Assembly: GCA_020348885.1 (NCBI GenBank)
Contig: CP070755.1
Coordinates: forward strand, 1,855,886 to 1,895,880
Reading direction: 5' to 3'
DNA: 39,995 nt
DNA from: Candidatus Coatesiibacteriota bacterium
GTDB lineage: Bacteria > RBG-13-66-14 > B26-G2 > WVWN01 > G020348885
The notes under the pieces are model-generated. The model was not told the origin of the DNA, ran no database searches, and was given only the letters and a program-made list of their open reading frames with translations. Position 1 is the stretch's first letter; each line of letters begins with the position of its first letter. Of the stretch, positions 17,028 to 26,185 are shown piece by piece. Position numbers and translations under genes: made by a program.

Positions 17028-17056
17028 AGTATATAACAACTGGTGCCGTCAGTGAA
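17028..17056 (-). promoter_or_regulatory. Candidate sigma70-like promoter of the cyclase gene
   Basis: On the minus strand, TTCACT (17056-17051), a 17-bp spacer and TATACT (17033-17028) lie about 47 nt upstream of the ATG at 16981. Confidence 0.5.
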
Positions 17057-17115
17057 CCGTTAATTCGCCGAAGTAGTGCGATCGAAGTTAAGAGCTATTT
17101 AAACCGGGTAAACGC

Positions 17116-17144
17116 TTGGAAAGAAACGTCTTTTATGGTAACAT
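17116..17144 (+). promoter_or_regulatory. Candidate promoter of the KamA-like gene
   Basis: TTGGAA (17116-17121), a 17-bp spacer and TAACAT (17139-17144) form a moderate sigma70 match. A transcript from it would start near 17151, which favours ATG 17191 as the start codon. It is divergent from the cyclase promoter. Confidence 0.35.
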
Positions 17145-17190
17145 CGTCGCAAGATGGGAGTTTCCGCGTCTATGTCGGCTTTTTTCGTTT

Positions 17191-18978
17191 ATGGTCGAGA
17201 AAGAGCTAATAGAGAGACTTTGGGAAGCGAGTAAACCGTTTTACTTGGCGCTACGCCGGGCGTCTTCGCTGGCACGGGCGCGTGACGCCGTGTTTACTTA
17301 CCTGGATCGGCGGAGTCGCGACATACGGGCCGAGGGGACGGCCTTGCATCCCCTTGAGTGGGACTTGGTCTTCAACTGTATTATAGCCTTAAAAAACGTC
17401 TTTTCGGAACACAACGAAGAGGTAACCGGCGTGAGCGCGCTGGAGATACTAAGGCGCTTTGCCAGGGGTGAGCCGGTGGAAGCGGAGGTATCGAAGGGCT
17501 TTATAGAGGAGTTCCGTCGGTTGTTGTTAGGTGTCGAGAACCGGTCCGGCATGTATGAGAAGCTGGAGTCATCGGAGTTCCTGAGGATGGAGGGGCGCGA
17601 AGCGGCCCGCGCCCGATCCGACGACCTGGACGAGTTGGCCGGGCGGATTAAAGACTATACGGACCGTTACCCGTCGGGTCTTGATGCGGAGGTTGTCGAA
17701 GAGCGCGCCGAAAACCGCCGCCGCATACTAGACGCGCTGGGCGGCGCGGAAGAGGACTGGGACGACTGGCGCTGGCATATGCGGCACGTCGCCCGGAATT
17801 ACGGGAAACTGAAGAAGCTCGTGCGGTTAACCGATGAGGAGAAGGAAGCGATAGAAACGGCGAGTACCTGCAACGTGCCGTTCGGCGTTACGCCTTATTA
17901 CGCATCGCTGATGAGTTACGGAGCGAAACGGCGCAAGAGACACGCGACCCGGGTCCAGATAATCCCACCGATGAGCTATGTCGAGACGCTAATCGCGGAG
18001 CGGGAAGACCCGACCGAGGGGCTCGACTTTATGGGCGAATTGGATACTTCGCCGGTGGACCTCGTTACGCGGCGTTACCCTACTGTCGCGATATTGAAGC
18101 CTTACGCGGCGTGCTTCCAGGTATGCGTTTACTGCCAGCGCAACTGGGAGGTTTTGGGAACCGTACGCGACGACGCGCTGGCGCCCCGGAAGCGCCTGGA
18201 CGCGGCGATAGACTGGTTGGGAGAACACCCCGCCGTTGCGGAGGTCCTGATTACCGGCGGCGACCCGTTCGTGATGGGCAACGACCGCATCGAGTACATT
18301 CTCGAGCGTCTCGCAGCGTCCGACCACATCGAGCGGATACGTTTCGGTACCCGTTCGGCGGTGGTGCTCCCGCAACGGATAACCGATAACCTTGCTGACC
18401 TTGTCGCGAAGTACCACGAACCGCCGAAACGCGAAATGATGATAGTAACCCACTTCCAGCACTCGGCCGAGGTTACGCCGGAGGCGTTCGAGGCCGTACA
18501 GAAGTTCAAGCGCCGGGGTATGAACATTTACAACCAGATGGTATATATCTACGCGAACTCGCGTCGGTTCGAGGCGGTCAAATTGAGGCTCGAGCTCAAA
18601 CGCATAGGGATCGAGCCGTACTATACTTTCAATACGAAGGGCAAGCGGGAGACGCGGGAGTACAGGGTGCCGGTCGCCCGGCTCGGACAGGAGCGGCGGG
18701 AAGAGGCGCGCCTGCTTTCGGGCGTTTGCCGCACCGATATGCCCGTGTACAACGTCCCGCGATTCGGGAAGAACAACTTGGCGGCGTGGCAGAACCATCA
18801 TCTCCTGATGATACTGCCGAACGGGCGCCGGGTATATGAGTTCCATCCGTGGGAGAAAAACATATCGCCTACTGAGACTTACATACATACCGACGTCTCG
18901 ATATACAACTACCTGGAGCGCCTGGCCCGGCGGGGCGAAGACCCGGCCGACTACGATAGTATTTGGTACTATTTCTGA
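17191..18978 (+). CDS. KamA-family radical SAM protein (lysine 2,3-aminomutase-like) with long N-terminal region
   Basis: The radical SAM cluster motif CFQVCVYC lies near residue 309, in the context PYAACFQVCVYCQRNW. The segments EVLITGGDPFVM and RIRFGTRSAVVLPQRI are typical of lysine 2,3-aminomutases. The 595 residues exceed classical KamA (about 416) because some 180 extra helical residues precede the core. Near the C-terminus, NVPRFGKNN occupies the place of the DAPGGGGK segment that holds the PLP lysine, so a PLP Lys may be kept while the substrate-binding Asp appears to be Asn. The substrate is therefore probably not free lysine. Start 17191 (MVEKELIERLW) is chosen over a TTG at 17116 that overlaps a promoter-like sequence. 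The gene stops at TGA and is followed by a terminator-like hairpin. Family good, reaction unknown. Confidence 0.85.
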   Translation: MVEKELIERLWEASKPFYLALRRASSLARARDAVFTYLDRRSRDIRAEGTALHPLEWDLVFNCIIALKNVFSEHNEEVTGVSALEILRRFARGEPVEAEVSKGFIEEFRRLLLGVENRSGMYEKLESSEFLRMEGREAARARSDDLDELAGRIKDYTDRYPSGLDAEVVEERAENRRRILDALGGAEEDWDDWRWHMRHVARNYGKLKKLVRLTDEEKEAIETASTCNVPFGVTPYYASLMSYGAKRRKRHATRVQIIPPMSYVETLIAEREDPTEGLDFMGELDTSPVDLVTRRYPTVAILKPYAACFQVCVYCQRNWEVLGTVRDDALAPRKRLDAAIDWLGEHPAVAEVLITGGDPFVMGNDRIEYILERLAASDHIERIRFGTRSAVVLPQRITDNLADLVAKYHEPPKREMMIVTHFQHSAEVTPEAFEAVQKFKRRGMNIYNQMVYIYANSRRFEAVKLRLELKRIGIEPYYTFNTKGKRETREYRVPVARLGQERREEARLLSGVCRTDMPVYNVPRFGKNNLAAWQNHHLLMILPNGRRVYEFHPWEKNISPTETYIHTDVSIYNYLERLARRGEDPADYDSIWYYF

Positions 18979-19003
18979 TGGTTACGTATCAATGATCAAG
19001 AAC

Positions 19004-19032
19004 GCCGCCGTTGATATACGGCGGTTTCGTTA
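19004..19032 (+). terminator. Likely terminator after the KamA-like gene
   Basis: CCGCCG (19005-19010) pairs with CGGCGG (19019-19024) across an 8-nt loop, followed by TTTCGTT. The T-tract is interrupted, so strength is uncertain. Confidence 0.55.
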
Positions 19033-19093
19033 AATAACGGCCTACTGGTTTTGAGATAGCGAAACAGCGGTGCTTGTGTTAGTTTAACGTGCG

Positions 19094-19906
19094 ATGTCTC
19101 CGTTGTACGATACGCCTATAAAAGAAGCCGAGTATGTCGTCTTCGACTTCGAGACGACGGGGCTCAGGCCGTCGGACGGCGCCGAGGCCGTTGAGATAGG
19201 CGCGCTCCGCGTCCGTTACGCCGAGGTAATCGGGCACTTCACGGAGCTGGTGTGTCCGGTTCGTCCGATACCGCCGGATATGACGGCGATACACGGTATC
19301 ACCGACGTGATGGTCGCCGAAGCGCGCCCGATAAGCGAAGTGTTGCCCGACTTTCTTGGGTTCGCCGGCGGGGCCGTGCTGGCGGCCCAGAACCTGACCT
19401 TCGACCTGTCTTTCCTGGCAGCCGCGTGCGAAGCCGCGGGCGAGGAGTTGCCCGACGTACCCGGCGTCGATTTAATAAGTTTGAGTAAAACACTCCTCCC
19501 CGGGCGCGACAGGTATAACCTCGAGGAGACGTGTCGGGCGCTCGGGATACGGTTGGTCGACGCCCACCGGGCGATGTCCGACGTGGCCGCCGAGGCGCAA
19601 ATACTGTTGACGTACGTGGAGGAGCTTGCGTCCCGGGACCCGGAGACGACCGTCGCGGGTTTGATAGGAGCGTCGAAGGGCGGCGGTCCGTACGACGCTT
19701 GGCTCATCGTCGCGATGGAGCGGGCCGCGGCCGTCGGCGACCCAATAACGATAACGTACGAGAAACAAGGCGAAGCGCCGGCAGAGAGGACTATAATAGT
19801 TAAATCCGTTTACGGCGGCGCGGGGAAGATTTTCGTGAAGAGCCACGACCTGGATAAGGGCGAGAAGCGCACGTTCCGCCTGGATCGGTTGTCGCTAGGA
19901 GATTAG
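19094..19906 (+). CDS. DnaQ-like 3'-5' exonuclease fused to a WYL-like domain
   Basis: Residues about 13-178 form a DEDDh exonuclease: VFDFETTGL (D18, E20), a middle Asp in NLTFDLSFL near 106, and HRAMSD near 157-162 giving the catalytic His and last Asp. It resembles the proofreading subunit epsilon of DNA polymerase III and related repair nucleases. Residues about 193-270 fit the WYL fold pattern: VAMERAAAVGDPITITYE, then an Arg-containing strand (AERTIIVKSVYG), ending KRTFRLDRLSLGD. WYL domains often bind ligands or nucleic acid and regulate enzymes, so nuclease control is plausible but inferred. The 270-residue length is explained by the fusion. There is no clear ribosome binding site. 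The tail overlaps the convergent gene by 12 nt. Confidence 0.85.
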   Translation: MSPLYDTPIKEAEYVVFDFETTGLRPSDGAEAVEIGALRVRYAEVIGHFTELVCPVRPIPPDMTAIHGITDVMVAEARPISEVLPDFLGFAGGAVLAAQNLTFDLSFLAAACEAAGEELPDVPGVDLISLSKTLLPGRDRYNLEETCRALGIRLVDAHRAMSDVAAEAQILLTYVEELASRDPETTVAGLIGASKGGGPYDAWLIVAMERAAAVGDPITITYEKQGEAPAERTIIVKSVYGGAGKIFVKSHDLDKGEKRTFRLDRLSLGD

Positions 19907-20674
19907 GGAGGTCGGCAGGACGCTTGATGCGAAGCGGAACACGATGTAGATTAGTCCGAAGGTAGTAATCGTTAGGATAAGGTAGAACGAGAAAGACCGG
20001 AACGGCGACAGGTTGTGAACGGCGGGTACGCCCCGACCGTAGAAGAACAAACGCAGTAACAGCGCCAGTAGCCCGCCGATTATCGGGATTACTTCGGCGA
20101 TGGAAGCGGACTGCGCGTAAGATACGGCCCTGAGGGTCGCGAACAGGTTGCCGGTGCCGCCGAGGCCGCGGGCCAGCAGGTGGAGAAAAACGACCGTTAC
20201 GACGAAGCCGACCGCGTACAACGGCGGGACCAGCGCGAGAGCGAACACTGTTCCGGCGGCCAACAAACTCGGATCGAACATGGAACTGAGAGCTGCGAAC
20301 GACTGCATCGCCGCCGGGATCGCCCCGACTAGGCCGATCGCGATGCAAATAACGGCGTACAGGACGGGTTTAAAGACGGGGCCGTCTGGCGGAAGCGTAT
20401 GGAAAAAGGCCCGGCTGTTAAAGACCACGGCGCGCCACGTAGCGAAAAAGGCGCGTACGGGTCCCGTTCCCCGGCGGTCCTCCCACGGCGGGGCGACCGT
20501 TTCGCGCCGCGGCGAGCGGGCGCGGCAGGCCTGGCAGATTAACTCGCCGCCAGCCGACGCGGACTTGCCGACGCAGTCCGGGCAGAGGAACGCGCCGCAG
20601 TTTCCACAAACGGCTATTGCGCGGCGGTTCGGGTGCGCGTAACAGCACGGGTTAACAGGGGTATCGGGCTTCAT
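19895..20674 (-). CDS. Yip1-like membrane protein with N-terminal zinc finger
   Basis: The 259-residue protein starts with a B-box-like zinc finger over about residues 9-46, with paired Cys/His ligands in CYAHPNRRAIAVCGNCGAF, CPDC and CQAC. A linker leads into about five membrane segments (from residue 85 on) with a Yip1-type layout, containing PPLYAVGFVVTVVFLHLLARG and LRAVSYAQSASIAEVIPIIGG. This architecture recurs in many uncultured bacteria; function is unknown, perhaps membrane organisation or transport. It converges on the exonuclease gene (12-nt overlap of ends). Its ATG at 20674 has no Shine-Dalgarno but a strong promoter ends 8 nt upstream. Confidence 0.8.
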   Translation of the reverse strand: MKPDTPVNPCCYAHPNRRAIAVCGNCGAFLCPDCVGKSASAGGELICQACRARSPRRETVAPPWEDRRGTGPVRAFFATWRAVVFNSRAFFHTLPPDGPVFKPVLYAVICIAIGLVGAIPAAMQSFAALSSMFDPSLLAAGTVFALALVPPLYAVGFVVTVVFLHLLARGLGGTGNLFATLRAVSYAQSASIAEVIPIIGGLLALLLRLFFYGRGVPAVHNLSPFRSFSFYLILTITTFGLIYIVFRFASSVLPTSLIS

Positions 20675-20682
20675 ATCGAGGG

Positions 20683-20711
20683 AATATAGTATAAGGCCCG
20701 GCGTTCGTCAA
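20683..20711 (-). promoter_or_regulatory. Sigma70-like promoter of the Yip1-like gene (near-leaderless)
   Basis: On the minus strand, TTGACG (20711-20706), a 17-bp spacer and TATATT (20688-20683) end only 8 nt before the ATG at 20674. No ribosome binding site can fit, so a leaderless or nearly leaderless message is expected. Confidence 0.7.
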
Positions 20712-20779
20712 CCGCTTATCGGCGGGGAGAAATCCCTTGCAATACGGGGGGTTCTTTTTTAACGTATTGGGAACGGTTC

Positions 20780-22129
20780 GTGTACGCAAGAATTAAACCT
20801 TTATTGGACAGCGAGGGCGTTCTGGCTCTCGCCGAACTCCCATCCGAAGAACTGATAAAGATAGCGGAGGAGTACCGCCGACGCTTGTGTGAGTTAACCG
20901 GGGCCGCGAAGGCCTACACGGTGACGTCAGGCCGGGGCGCGCTAGTTCTAGCGCTTAGGTCGTTAGGCGTTGATCCCGGCGACGAGGTCGTTATACCAGC
21001 TCTTACCTGTACGGGCGTCGCGGACGCGGTGCTGTCGCTAGGAGCGGTCCCGCATTTATGTGACGTTTCGCCGCGGACGCTATCGCTGCGTCCGGCTGGA
21101 TTGAAGCGGATACTAGCGAGAAAAAAGACGCGCGCCGTCGTGGATTCGCCGCTGTTGGGGACGGTCCCGCAGATGGAGGAAACCGCAGACGTATGCAACG
21201 TTACAGGCGTCCCCTTAGTGGTCGACGTTGCCCAATCGGTCGGTTGTACACGGTTGGGTAAAAACTTGGCGTCTTACGGGCAGATGGCGATTATTTCTAC
21301 TAACATAGATAAGCCTTTCACTACCGGGAGGGGTGGGGCCCTTTTAGTAATGAGCGGGAAATTAACCCCAGGTACCGACGCGTATTACTTACCCTGCGGA
21401 ACGCAAAAGCCCGACGAAGAGGTAAAAGCCCTTAAAGGTCTCGCGATTTCGGACCGGCTTTTATCGAGCGAGAATTATGAACCTTTCACGTCTATTGATC
21501 TGGGGTTCGCTTACGCGGCGGCTGAAGGGGACGCTTACGATCTGACGGACTTGCTTCTCGGAGCGGCCGGCGACAGGGCCGCCGCGAAAGCGAAAGCCGC
21601 GGCCGATAAATTGATGCCCGTGGAACGTTTAAGCTATTGGGGGCGGTTTAAAAGGAGGTTTAACCCCAGTTCGGCGGTACCCGGCATAGGCCCGCCGGAA
21701 AAATTGGGTCCGTTGCTTTCGTCGGTCGGCGGATTGCACCTTGAGCTCCTCGAAGAAGAGGGCGAACGTCGCCGGCGATTGGCCGATATTATCGACCGGG
21801 AACTAACCGGTTTTCCCGCGACTGAAGCTGCTTATTGGGACCTGGACGAAAGCGATTCGGCTTGGCCACTCCGGTACCCCGTACTATTGAACGATTATAG
21901 AGAGAGAGTAAACGTCGTAACTAGGTGTTCGAAAGCGGGATACGAAGTGGGTAATTTCATATATCCGCGGCCGTTATCCAATCACTTCCCATACTTTAAG
22001 CTTTCGAGATACGCGGGACGTTACCTAAGGGGCGCTTGGCGGACTGCGGCCGGAATGGTGAATTTACCGCTCCACCACGAGATGACGCCTGGCGACGCGG
22101 AGAAAGTCGCGCGGGTGCTAAAGGGTTAA
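20780..22129 (+). CDS. DegT/DnrJ/EryC1/StrS-type aminotransferase-like protein
   Basis: This PLP-dependent fold I protein of 449 residues resembles sugar aminotransferases of polysaccharide loci. Visible motifs are TSGRGALVLALRSLGVDPGDEVVIPALTC, shown here only in part as TSGRGALVLALRSLGV, then VVDVAQSVGC (Asp that contacts the PLP nitrogen), and STNIDKPFTTGRGG with the likely PLP Lys near 180. It is about 80 residues longer than the family norm, with a middle insertion and a C-terminal region containing YPRPLSNHFPYF. Its substrate is unknown and it diverges clearly from the second DegT gene at 29078. GTG start; a weak promoter-like TTGCAA-N17-TAACGT precedes it (20737-20765). It leads a four-gene plus-strand polysaccharide operon. 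Confidence 0.82.
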   Translation: MYARIKPLLDSEGVLALAELPSEELIKIAEEYRRRLCELTGAAKAYTVTSGRGALVLALRSLGVDPGDEVVIPALTCTGVADAVLSLGAVPHLCDVSPRTLSLRPAGLKRILARKKTRAVVDSPLLGTVPQMEETADVCNVTGVPLVVDVAQSVGCTRLGKNLASYGQMAIISTNIDKPFTTGRGGALLVMSGKLTPGTDAYYLPCGTQKPDEEVKALKGLAISDRLLSSENYEPFTSIDLGFAYAAAEGDAYDLTDLLLGAAGDRAAAKAKAAADKLMPVERLSYWGRFKRRFNPSSAVPGIGPPEKLGPLLSSVGGLHLELLEEEGERRRRLADIIDRELTGFPATEAAYWDLDESDSAWPLRYPVLLNDYRERVNVVTRCSKAGYEVGNFIYPRPLSNHFPYFKLSRYAGRYLRGAWRTAAGMVNLPLHHEMTPGDAEKVARVLKG

Positions 22130-22130
22130 A

Positions 22131-23018
22131 TTGGCCGGGAGAATTTCGACAATAATAGCGACGCTCGGCCGGGTCGAGGAATTAGGGAACACGCTAAGAA
22201 CGTTATGCGGTTGTACGACCTTACCGGACGAAGTTATAGTAGTAGACGGCGACGCTGGCGAAAGCGCTAGGTCGGTAGTCGAGGAGTACGCCGGCGAGTA
22301 CGAAGCTACCGCCTTCACTTACGCGGCGGTTGAACCGGGTTTGCCCGGACAGCGCAACGCCGGACTCGAACTGGCGACCGGCGACACGATATTTTTCCTG
22401 GATGACGATGTGGAACTGGAGCCAAGCTTTATATCCGAGATTTTATCCGTTTATGACGACCCCGAGGTAGGCGGTGCGACGGGGCTGATTGCCAACCAGG
22501 TCAAACCCGCCTGGTTGTTAAGGGTTCTTCAGCGTTTCTTCCTGCTTTCGCGGTTCGCGGGACGTTGTTACCTGCAAAAGTCCGGTCTGCCTATGTTCTT
22601 GTATAAACCAGATAAAACGATTGACGTTGGTATATTAAACGGGTGTAATATGTCTTTTCGGCGCTCGGCTTTGGGCGAATTCCGTTTCGACGATCGGATC
22701 AACTACTTCGATGACGACGACGTGTCATTGACAGTGGGGAAGGAATGGCGACTAGTCCAGGTTCCGGATGCCCGGGTTAAGCACCTCGTGTCGACCAAGG
22801 GTCGCCCGAGGGCGCCGGCGGCCGCGGACCGAAGCATAATCGAACAAAGACTTCTACACCGTAAACATTTACCGCAAACGCCCGCGAGCGTCGTAGCGTA
22901 CTATTGGTCAGTACTCGGCGCAGCTTTTATCGCGTTCGTCAGGTTGCACCCGTGGGTATCTTTGAGAACGTTATTGGGTTTGTGGGCCGCGCTAGCCGGG
23001 ACCGATAGAAGGCTTTGA
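22131..23018 (+). CDS. Family 2 glycosyltransferase
   Basis: This GT-A-fold enzyme of 295 residues transfers a sugar from a nucleotide donor to a growing lipid-linked glycan. Motifs include STIIATLGRVEELGNTL, EVIVVDGDAGES, GLPGQRNAGLELATGD and the metal-binding FFLDDDVELE near residues 86-95. An acceptor-side FDDDDVSLTVGKEWR segment follows. The C-terminus holds a hydrophobic segment or two, suggesting membrane attachment. It starts at TTG one base after the aminotransferase stop, so the genes are translationally coupled, and it stops with TGA. Donor and linkage are unknown. Confidence 0.88.
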   Translation: MAGRISTIIATLGRVEELGNTLRTLCGCTTLPDEVIVVDGDAGESARSVVEEYAGEYEATAFTYAAVEPGLPGQRNAGLELATGDTIFFLDDDVELEPSFISEILSVYDDPEVGGATGLIANQVKPAWLLRVLQRFFLLSRFAGRCYLQKSGLPMFLYKPDKTIDVGILNGCNMSFRRSALGEFRFDDRINYFDDDDVSLTVGKEWRLVQVPDARVKHLVSTKGRPRAPAAADRSIIEQRLLHRKHLPQTPASVVAYYWSVLGAAFIAFVRLHPWVSLRTLLGLWAALAGTDRRL

Positions 23019-23019
23019 T

Positions 23020-24060
23020 ATGGACTACTTCAAAGAAAATAGAGTCGTACTCGTAGGCGTGGGGAGGTGGGGCCGCAACCACCTCGAAACGCTCGTAAGG
23101 TTACTACCCAAGGGGTCTCTAGGCATATACGAACCGGACAATACGGCGAGGGCGGAAGCGGCGAAGAAAGCCCCCGCGGCTCAAACGTACGATACTTACG
23201 AAACGATTTTGAAAGATGATAACGTGGCGGCCGTCGTAATCGCTACACCCGCAAACCTACACTTCCCCTTAGCGTTGGAAGCGGTAAGAAGCGGGAAACA
23301 TGTTTTCGTCGAAAAGCCGCTGGCTATGAAAGCGGAAGAGGGTAAGTCGCTTTTAGAGGAAGCCGACTTCAGGGGCGTTACCCTCGCGGTAGGGCATATA
23401 CTGCTATTCGACCAAGCTTACGTAAAGTTGAAACAGACGGTTGAGCGGGGGAGTTTGGGCGAAGTTTATTACGTTTACGCCGAAAGGGCTAAGCTGGGCA
23501 CCGTGAGAACGGCCGAGGACGTACTTTTCAGTTTAGCGTCCCACGACATAGCGATGATTCTCGACCTGTTGGAACGGCGACCGACGAAGGTGTCTTGCGT
23601 CGGTACGTGTGGTTTGAACGAGACTATTATGGACGCGGCGGTCGTGGATATCGTATTCGAAGACGGGGTCAGGGCGCACGTGTTCGCGTCGTGGCTTCAC
23701 CCGGTCGTCTCTAGGCGGATGACCGTCGTCGGGTCGAAAGCGTCGGCGGTTTGGGACGAATCTGCCGATAGCGGGCTACGCTTGTATAAGAAAGGCGCGA
23801 AGCTTTTGAAGAGCGGCCCTAAGCTCTTCGACCGCGGCGAAAAAAAGGTGAAGGTGATTAAGAAGGACAAGCTGGAGGCCGAACTCCGCGACTTTTTGGA
23901 GAGCGTGAAGTCCGGCGAAACGCCGCGGTGCGACGGCCGTGGCGGATTGGCCGTTCTCAGGGTGTTGTCTGCCGCCCAGAGTTCGGCGGTTTCCGACGGT
24001 AAGCCGATAATACTTGAACCGGGATGTTTAGTCGTAGCTGAAAATGCTGGGGATGAGTGA
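23020..24060 (+). CDS. Gfo/Idh/MocA oxidoreductase, WlbA/WbpB-like UDP-sugar 3-dehydrogenase
   Basis: The NAD-dependent enzyme has 346 residues, with the Rossmann motif [10 protein letters not shown] (about 11-20), the EKP motif in VFVEKPLA near 97-104, and SHDIAMI near 178 with the likely catalytic His. In WlbA/WbpB this enzyme oxidises C3 of UDP-GlcNAc uronic acid so that a DegT aminotransferase can install an amine. The next gene is a WlbB/WbpD-like acetyltransferase overlapping by 17 nt, exactly the expected partner. The specific substrate is inferred from this pairing. The C-terminal half also contains a Lys-rich stretch (about 256-290). Confidence 0.87.
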   Translation: MDYFKENRVVLVGVGRWGRNHLETLVRLLPKGSLGIYEPDNTARAEAAKKAPAAQTYDTYETILKDDNVAAVVIATPANLHFPLALEAVRSGKHVFVEKPLAMKAEEGKSLLEEADFRGVTLAVGHILLFDQAYVKLKQTVERGSLGEVYYVYAERAKLGTVRTAEDVLFSLASHDIAMILDLLERRPTKVSCVGTCGLNETIMDAAVVDIVFEDGVRAHVFASWLHPVVSRRMTVVGSKASAVWDESADSGLRLYKKGAKLLKSGPKLFDRGEKKVKVIKKDKLEAELRDFLESVKSGETPRCDGRGGLAVLRVLSAAQSSAVSDGKPIILEPGCLVVAENAGDE

Positions 24061-24658
24061 TTGGATGGGCGACAAAGACAACTATTACGTACACGAAACG
24101 GCCGTAATCGACGACGGCGCGGTAATTGGTAGGGATACGAAGGTATGGCATTTTAGCCACGTAATGCCGGGCGTTGTAATAGGCGAAAGTTGCGTTCTCG
24201 GCCAGAATGTATTTGTCGCGTCCAACGTCGTGATTGGCGATAACGTCCACATACAGAACAACGTCAGCGTATACGAGGGCGTAACCCTCGAGGACGACGT
24301 ATTCTGCGGGCCGTCAATGGTTTTTACCAACGTGAAATACCCGAGGAGCGGTTTTCCGGTATCGGGACCGGACGAGTACGCGGAGACCTTGGTGCGCCGT
24401 GGCGCGACGCTGGGTGCGAACAGCACGGTCGTTTGCGGCGTAGAAATCGGTGAGCACGCTTTAGTGGGGGCCGGCGCGGTCATTACGAAAGACGTACCGC
24501 CGCACGCGGTAGTTACGGGTGTACCAGCGCGGCAGGTTGGTTTTATATGCGAATGCGGCGAATTGTTTGGGGACGTGGAACCCGACGGCGAAGAGGTTTG
24601 CGGGGTTTGCGGGAAGCGGTATAAGCGATCGGGCGGGGGGTTAGTAGGAAAAGAATGA
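24044..24658 (+). CDS. Hexapeptide-repeat N-acetyltransferase, WlbB/WbpD-like, with zinc ribbon
   Basis: A left-handed beta-helix acetyltransferase of 204 residues. The signature [35 protein letters not shown] and [10 protein letters not shown] closely matches enzymes that acetylate the 3-amine of UDP-2-acetamido-3-amino uronic acid using acetyl-CoA. The C-terminus adds a CEC / CGVC zinc-ribbon-like pair (about 170-193), which is not needed for the fold and may stabilise the trimer. The first ATG at 24044 lies inside the preceding gene; ATG 24053 and 24065 are alternatives. It is the last gene of the plus-strand operon and converges on the Wzy-like gene. Confidence 0.88.
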   Translation: MLGMSDWMGDKDNYYVHETAVIDDGAVIGRDTKVWHFSHVMPGVVIGESCVLGQNVFVASNVVIGDNVHIQNNVSVYEGVTLEDDVFCGPSMVFTNVKYPRSGFPVSGPDEYAETLVRRGATLGANSTVVCGVEIGEHALVGAGAVITKDVPPHAVVTGVPARQVGFICECGELFGDVEPDGEEVCGVCGKRYKRSGGGLVGKE

Positions 24659-24721
24659 CGTATCAGGTTCGGTTCGGGTTTAGCACGAGAACATTCGGGC
24701 GGTTGGAATTAGAAGGCCCTA

Positions 24722-26149
24722 TTATTCCGATTGCTTCTTATATAAGTACCAATTCGCGAAGGCTAACCCGGCTAAAATCCAGAATACCGAACCTATCGCA
24801 GGCCATTTAATAAACCCGTCAAATAGCAGGTGGAACGTCAACCCGGTAAACCCGGCGAACAAACCCCAAGGTAAAGCGGCGGTTTCGGGGTCGGCGATTG
24901 TTCTGGCTTGCTTGTAAAGGTTGGCGAGCAAGGCGAATATCATAGCATAGTACGCAAGAAGCCCGACGACGCCGAGATGCACGAAGATATCAAAGAACGT
25001 GCTATTACCGTGCCCGAATTTATATATAACGTCGTACGAAGGTTCGTAATATCCGTAAGGCGAATACCCGAATCTTGCTCCCCAACCTATGCCGAATATC
25101 GGGTTTTCAAATATAGTCTTTAGGTTGCCGGAGTAGCTAATAACCCGGGCAACGACCGAGCCCTCCACGAGGGCCGTTTCGACGTTAAATATCGCCAATT
25201 GCCGCGCTATGAATGCCGACGCGGCTATGATCACGAGTATAATGAATCCCAATACGATAAATGAATACGCTCTCTTTTTCACCCGAAAGAACAGGATAAT
25301 AAAAAGCGATATTAATGCCGATACGAACCCTCCCCGCGAAAAGGTCATGAATAAGTTAACGTACCCGAGCGCGACTAACGCTATCAAAAAGGCTTTAATG
25401 CTGCGGTTTTTTTCTACCAACAAAAAACATATTGATAATGGTATTATTAACTCCAAGAAACCAGCGTAAATGTTAGCGTTTCCCAGGGTCGACCGTATAC
25501 GCGTTCTGACTTGATATTGTACAAAACCGGTGTACCCGGTCGCTTTCAGGTATTCGAAAACGCCTAAAACACACAAAAGAAACGCGGTTATTAATAATAG
25601 CCATATAAAGTATTTAATTTCGGACTTGTCGGTTATGGAGTTAAATACGATGAAGAATAGGCCGATATATAGCGTGTAGTATATAGTCTCATGAAGAACG
25701 TTAATCGAGAGGCTCCCTACAAGGAAACCCTTTACCGTACCCGCCAAACAAGCGCCGATAAAAAGGAACACGAATTTATTAAATCCCGAACGCCTCCATT
25801 TCTTCTCCTTCGATAACGCCTGAATCCCCAAAAAAACGAGAATAAGCCCTAACACAAAAAAATCGAAAACGTAAAATAAAGTTCCGCCTATCTCGAATCT
25901 GATGTTGCGTACGAGGACGATTACGATATACAGGGTGAGTAAAGTCGGTATATAGGAACGAATGAGGAACAGGGTAATCGGGAAGAGGGCGATAAACAGG
26001 AATAATCTCTGATGGTAGGATAAAAGATTCGTAAACGCTACAAAAGCCACAAACGCAATTCCAGTACAGGCAATTCCGATCACTAAAGGTTTCCAGCCTG
26101 TCACGGGCGTTTTTTCGATCTTTGTGATATCCGGTATTATATCGTCCAT
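24722..26149 (-). CDS. O-antigen polymerase/ligase family membrane protein (Wzy_C)
   Basis: The 475-residue protein has about 12 membrane segments and a large periplasmic loop before the last ones, containing FGHGNSTFFDIFVHLGVVG near residues 378-396 with the conserved His. This is the Wzy_C layout shared by O-antigen ligases (WaaL) and some polymerases (Wzy); which of the two cannot be decided. It sits 36 nt downstream of the Wzx-like flippase on the same strand. Base composition is visibly more AT-rich than in neighbouring genes, common for polysaccharide genes acquired by transfer. Confidence 0.87.
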   Translation of the reverse strand: MDDIIPDITKIEKTPVTGWKPLVIGIACTGIAFVAFVAFTNLLSYHQRLFLFIALFPITLFLIRSYIPTLLTLYIVIVLVRNIRFEIGGTLFYVFDFFVLGLILVFLGIQALSKEKKWRRSGFNKFVFLFIGACLAGTVKGFLVGSLSINVLHETIYYTLYIGLFFIVFNSITDKSEIKYFIWLLLITAFLLCVLGVFEYLKATGYTGFVQYQVRTRIRSTLGNANIYAGFLELIIPLSICFLLVEKNRSIKAFLIALVALGYVNLFMTFSRGGFVSALISLFIILFFRVKKRAYSFIVLGFIILVIIAASAFIARQLAIFNVETALVEGSVVARVISYSGNLKTIFENPIFGIGWGARFGYSPYGYYEPSYDVIYKFGHGNSTFFDIFVHLGVVGLLAYYAMIFALLANLYKQARTIADPETAALPWGLFAGFTGLTFHLLFDGFIKWPAIGSVFWILAGLAFANWYLYKKQSE

Positions 26150-26185
26150 AAATAGTAAACGCTGTTGATTACGTGCGTCAATTCA

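Noticed and set aside
17989-18888. 299-codon open frame antisense to the KamA-like gene
   Set aside because: A shadow of a strongly coding GC-rich gene with no recognisable motifs; the sense protein has clear radical SAM motifs.
19051-19085. Promoter TTGAGA ... TAGTTT before the exonuclease gene
   Set aside because: Spacing between the boxes is 23 bp, too long for a sigma70 promoter.
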